In this document: positions 5,741 through 8,256 of the stretch, piece by piece
Layout: each line of letters opens with the position of its first letter
How positions within the stretch are numbered: the first letter of the stretch is position 1
Assembly (NCBI GenBank): GCA_007131535.1
Contig: SLQI01000342.1
Span: forward strand, 1 to 8,256
Reading direction: 5' to 3'
Length of the DNA: 8,256 nucleotides
Origin: Balneolales bacterium
Lineage (GTDB): Bacteria > Bacteroidota > Rhodothermia > Balneolales > Natronogracilivirgulaceae
Notes under the pieces: generated by a model
Told to the model about the DNA's origin: nothing
Database searches by the model: none
What the model saw: the letters and a program-made list of their open reading frames with translations, nothing else
Position numbers and translations under genes: made by a program

Positions 5741-7242
5741 CAGGTGAGTTCGTTTTCCTCCTTTTTTACTCCTGTAGTAACCGGCACCGGGTAGTTACCT
5801 GTGAAGCAGGCCGTACAGTAGTCATGATCAGAAGGATGTGCTTCTTTTACGGCATCAACCAGCCCGCCGGGGGAGAGATAGCGCAAGCTGTCTACACCGA
5901 TGGCTTCAGCAATGGCGTCTACATCCCGCTTGTATCGGTTGGCGATGAGTTCGGCGGGATCCGGAAAATCCATCCCATAATAACAGGGTTCGATGATGGG
6001 CGGCGAACTTACCAGAAAATGTATTTCACGCGGACCGGCCTGGCGGATCATATCCACAAGATATCGGGAAGTGGTCCCGCGTACGATAGAGTCATCTACA
6101 ATTATCACTACACGATCTTCAAGAACCCCGCGTACCGTGTTAAACTTGGTGCGAACTTTTACATCTCTGGACTGCTGGCCCGGTGCGATGAAGGTACGCC
6201 CTACGTAGTGATTACGTATCAGGCCGATCTCAAACTTGCATGGATGCCCCAGCGTATTGTTTTCCTGGGCGTAGCCGAGGGCCGCAGTATTACTTGAATC
6301 AGGGACAGAGATGACGACCGGACTCTTCTCGCCGGGGTCTGCTTTCATTATGTCCGGGAGCGGATGTTCTTTGGCCAGGTACTTCCCGAGCTTACGTCGG
6401 ACTTTATCTACATTCTCTCCGAAAATCCGGCTGTCCGGCCGGGAGAAATAGACGTATTCAAAAATGCACTGGCTTACCTTGGTGTTGGGTTCTCTTTCCA
6501 GGTAATAAGAACGGGGTTCGCCGGTATCCAGGATATTGCGGTCAATGATCATCATCTCTCCCGGTTCAACGTCGCGGACGTACTCGGCGCCGATGATATC
6601 AAATGCGCAGGTTTCGCTGGCAACCACATAGCCTTCCCCGAGTTTGCCGAGCGCAAGCGGTCGGAAACCGTTCGGATCTCGAACGGCGATCAGCTTATCG
6701 TCGGTCAGAATCACCAGGCAATAAGCCCCTTTGATCTGGCTCAATGCATCCTGAATCTGCTCAAGTTGGGTAGGTTTATCACTTTTACTTATTAAATGCA
6801 GAACGAGCTCGGTATCCGATGTACTTTGAAACAAGACTCCGGCATCAATAAAGCGCTGACGCAGCTCGCGCGCATTGGTCAGGTTGCCGTTATGAGCAAT
6901 GGCCACATTGCCGTTTTTATAGTGCACCCGGAAGGGCTGTATGTTCGATGCATTAGTGGCAGCACCTGAGGTGGAGTATCGGTTGTGGCCTATCGCGGAA
7001 TGCCCCAGTAATTGCTCGCGAAAGATCCGCTTACTGCTGAATACATTCAGTACAAGACCGAAGTCTTTGTACATCGGCATCACTTTTTTGCTTTTTAGCG
7101 GATCGAAGTATGAGGTAACGATACCGGCTGACTCCTGCCCGCGGTGCTGAAGGGCGTGCAGTCCGTAATACGTTTGTACCGCGGCCTCCGGGTGGTTAAA
7201 CACCCCGAATATGCCGCAATAATCTTTAGGTTTGTCACTCAT
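5740..7242 (-). CDS. purF: Amidophosphoribosyltransferase (glutamine PRPP amidotransferase), Fe-S type
   Basis: Catalyses the committed step of purine synthesis, converting PRPP and glutamine to 5-phosphoribosylamine, in the cytosol. The 500 residues comprise an N-terminal class II glutaminase and a C-terminal phosphoribosyltransferase domain. The motif YCGIFGV puts the nucleophile at Cys9 after an eight-residue leader that would have to be cleaved. HALQHRGQESAG (29-40), GHNRYST (85-91) and HNGNLTN (117-123) are glutaminase motifs. VVIIVDDSIVRGTTS (378-392) is the PRPP loop. Cys259, Cys420, Cys476 and Cys479 (YCTACFTGNYP) match the four 4Fe-4S ligands of the Bacillus-type enzyme, so this is the oxygen-sensitive, cluster-containing class. 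It is the first gene of the purF-engB-serA cluster. No Shine-Dalgarno site precedes ATG 7242-7240, and I saw no clear purine operator or riboswitch upstream. Confidence 0.97.
   Translation of the reverse strand: MSDKPKDYCGIFGVFNHPEAAVQTYYGLHALQHRGQESAGIVTSYFDPLKSKKVMPMYKDFGLVLNVFSSKRIFREQLLGHSAIGHNRYSTSGAATNASNIQPFRVHYKNGNVAIAHNGNLTNARELRQRFIDAGVLFQSTSDTELVLHLISKSDKPTQLEQIQDALSQIKGAYCLVILTDDKLIAVRDPNGFRPLALGKLGEGYVVASETCAFDIIGAEYVRDVEPGEMMIIDRNILDTGEPRSYYLEREPNTKVSQCIFEYVYFSRPDSRIFGENVDKVRRKLGKYLAKEHPLPDIMKADPGEKSPVVISVPDSSNTAALGYAQENNTLGHPCKFEIGLIRNHYVGRTFIAPGQQSRDVKVRTKFNTVRGVLEDRVVIIVDDSIVRGTTSRYLVDMIRQAGPREIHFLVSSPPIIEPCYYGMDFPDPAELIANRYKRDVDAIAEAIGVDSLRYLSPGGLVDAVKEAHPSDHDYCTACFTGNYPVPVTTGVKKEENELT
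5757..5763 (-). promoter_or_regulatory. Ribosome binding site for engB inside the end of purF
   Basis: AAGGAGG on the minus strand is encoded within the lysine-glutamate codons near the purF C-terminus. It is the strongest Shine-Dalgarno match noticed in the window, but 16 nt separate it from the engB ATG, longer than the usual 5-9. With the one-base purF/engB overlap, re-initiation by ribosomes finishing purF seems at least as important. Confidence 0.45.
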
Positions 7243-7660
7243 AAAGAATGCAGACCGAAATCGGCCTGAATCAGATTTTTAATTTGCCTGAGTACGTTAT
7301 AATAATCAGGCTAAAGATAGAAATATGTGATGGAGTATTGAAATCAAATAACGATATAATGCGTGACATCTGCATATCACATCAACCAGGTGCTGCAAGG
7401 GTTACGAACAGAGAAAGGGTTTCTTTCGGCAAGCTTTGAATTATTGCACGTGAGGTGAGAAAGATTTTTTAAAAAACCGATGTATTTCACTGAGCAGTAA
7501 GGAATTATAAAGGAGATGAAAATATACACAATAAATGGCAGAACGCTTCGTCAAATGAACCGACATATATAAATATTTGCATATTTCATTTTTATTACTT
7601 ATCATTGTTTTGTGCAAATTGATTGTTAATACAAACCCAAAACCAAACATAAAGTAACTC
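7243..7660. other. AT-rich divergent intergenic region between purF and the YeeE gene
   Basis: These 418 bases separate divergent genes and should contain both promoters, but no strong -33/-7 or -35/-10 pair stands out on either strand. On the minus strand TATCTTTA lies upstream of purF but lacks a well-placed upstream element. A TTTTTTAAAAAA palindrome lies at 7465-7476. The part near the YeeE gene holds inverted repeats (7571-7619). Frames of 60-73 codons on either strand show no family motif and look random. Confidence 0.6.
7571..7619 (+). promoter_or_regulatory. Inverted repeats upstream of the YeeE gene, possible operator
   Basis: AAATAT-TTGC-ATATTT (7571-7586) is a perfect six-base inverted repeat. 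An overlapping ATTTGCA (7575-7581) is repeated inverted as TGCAAAT (7613-7619), 31 bases away. They lie 42-90 bases before the ATG at 7661, where a repressor would act. Sulfur-responsive ArsR-type or CsoR-type regulators often control YeeE loci, but no such regulator is in the window, so the role is inferred. In AT-rich DNA such repeats also arise by chance. Confidence 0.25.
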
Positions 7661-8221
7661 ATGTTAGAATGGCTTTATCAACCCTGGCCGTGGTATGTGG
7701 CCGGGCCTTTAATCGGCTTGATGGTACCGCTGCTGTTCATATTAGGAAATAAACAGTTCGGTATCTCCTCAAGCTTGCGGCACGTATGTGCTACTTGCGC
7801 CCCATCGTCCATTTCGTTTTTCAATTATGATTGGAAGTCGACGGGACTTTGGAATATGGTGTTTGCTCTGGGAATCGTAATCGGCGGGTTCTTAGGCGGA
7901 TGGGTATTCGCCAATCCCGAGCCCATTGCACTTTCCACGGCGACCATCAATGATTTGAGCGCACTGGGTATTCAGGACTTCAACGGTCTGGTGCCTGACG
8001 ATATATTCAGTTGGGAAAATCTGCTTACCTGGCAGGGAATTGTATTCCTCGTTCTGGGTGGATTTCTGACCGGTTTCGGCGCACGCTATGCCGGCGGTTG
8101 CACTTCCGGACATGCCATCAGCGGACTTTCAGACCTGCAAGCTGGTTCGCTGGTAGCCGTAATCGGCTTCTTTGTCGGCGGACTGATCGTTACTCACCTG
8201 ATTTACCCGATACTATTCTAA
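7661..8221 (+). CDS. YeeE/YedE-family (Sulf_transp) membrane protein, half-size subunit
   Basis: A 186-residue inner-membrane protein of the YeeE/YedE family, whose full-length members import thiosulfate. Hydrophobic segments lie at about 12-30, 63-84, 122-142 and 158-183. The hallmark GFGARYAGGCTSGHAISG (138-155) contains Cys147, of the type that passes the sulfur substrate in the transporter. An extra pair, Cys43 and Cys46 (CATCAP), sits after the first helix. Full-length YeeE proteins have about 350 residues; this is roughly half, as in the split pairs of Bacteroidota and proteobacteria (PmpA/PmpB type). A second gene starts 16 nt downstream, which fits the partner half. The family is clear; thiosulfate as substrate is an inference, and other reduced sulfur species are possible. 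There is no strong Shine-Dalgarno site before the ATG. Confidence 0.88.
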   Translation: MLEWLYQPWPWYVAGPLIGLMVPLLFILGNKQFGISSSLRHVCATCAPSSISFFNYDWKSTGLWNMVFALGIVIGGFLGGWVFANPEPIALSTATINDLSALGIQDFNGLVPDDIFSWENLLTWQGIVFLVLGGFLTGFGARYAGGCTSGHAISGLSDLQAGSLVAVIGFFVGGLIVTHLIYPILF

Positions 8222-8237
8222 ATTGGAAAAATTGACT

Positions 8238-8256
8238 ATGTCTTATCTCAAATATC
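8238..8256 (+). CDS. Start of next gene, probably partner half of the YeeE/YedE pair (partial)
   Basis: ATG at 8238 is preceded by GGAAAA at a plausible ribosome-site distance and lies 16 nt after the YeeE stop. Only MSYLKY is visible before the window ends. Half-size YeeE genes are usually followed by a second half (DUF6691/YeeE-like), and short starts ending in LKY or similar fit from memory, but six residues cannot prove it. Confidence 0.45.

Noticed and set aside
7243..7320. Purine riboswitch or PurR operator upstream of purF
   Set aside because: I could find neither the conserved riboswitch core nor a PurR-type palindrome in this stretch.
7516..7572. Mini-frame of 18 codons beginning MKIYTINGR after AAAGGAG
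   Set aside because: The Shine-Dalgarno-like bases directly abut the ATG, the frame is very short, and the peptide matches nothing I know.
7441..7662. Minus-strand frame of 73 codons in the purF/YeeE intergenic region
   Set aside because: AT-rich chance frame with no motif and no convincing ribosome site; it covers the probable YeeE promoter.

Overview
The window looks like chromosomal DNA from a free-living, probably marine or halophilic member of the Bacteroidota/Rhodothermota-Balneolota group. This rests on family resemblance of the proteins, weak or absent Shine-Dalgarno sites at several starts, and a possible Bacteroidota-type -33/-7 promoter. It is an inference; no rRNA or tRNA marker is present.

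Layout. Positions 1-1516 carry no intact gene. They hold the decayed remains of an OsmC/Ohr-family peroxide-resistance gene on the minus strand (52-508; one frameshift plus a deletion of about 16 nt that removes the first conserved cysteine), a 231-bp imperfect inverted-repeat element made of four hairpins (745-975, REP/REPIN-like), and a further hairpin (about 1366-1399). Then come a PfkB-family kinase (1517-2434) with a good terminator, and the house-cleaning nucleotide pyrophosphatase RdgB (2658-3257, TTG start). A short patch of CGCGGAT/CACGGAT repeats follows, then a strong bidirectional terminator (3452-3485).

From the other side, a minus-strand cluster reads purF (5740-7242), engB/ysxC (5132-5740) and serA (3512-5098). 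purF and engB overlap by one base, and engB and serA are 33 nt apart, so the three are very likely co-transcribed and end at the shared terminator. A 418-bp AT-rich divergent intergenic region separates purF from a plus-strand half-size YeeE/YedE membrane protein (7661-8221). The first six codons of the next gene, probably its partner half, run off the window end.

Functionally, most intact genes are core metabolism with a purine/serine theme. PurF commits PRPP to purine synthesis, SerA makes the serine that supplies glycine and one-carbon units for purines, RdgB removes ITP/XTP, and EngB is a GTPase of large-subunit ribosome assembly. The YeeE pair suggests uptake of a sulfur compound such as thiosulfate. 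I found no convincing new multi-gene system. The most unusual items are the structured four-hairpin element, the helically phased CGGAT repeat patch and the OsmC pseudogene.
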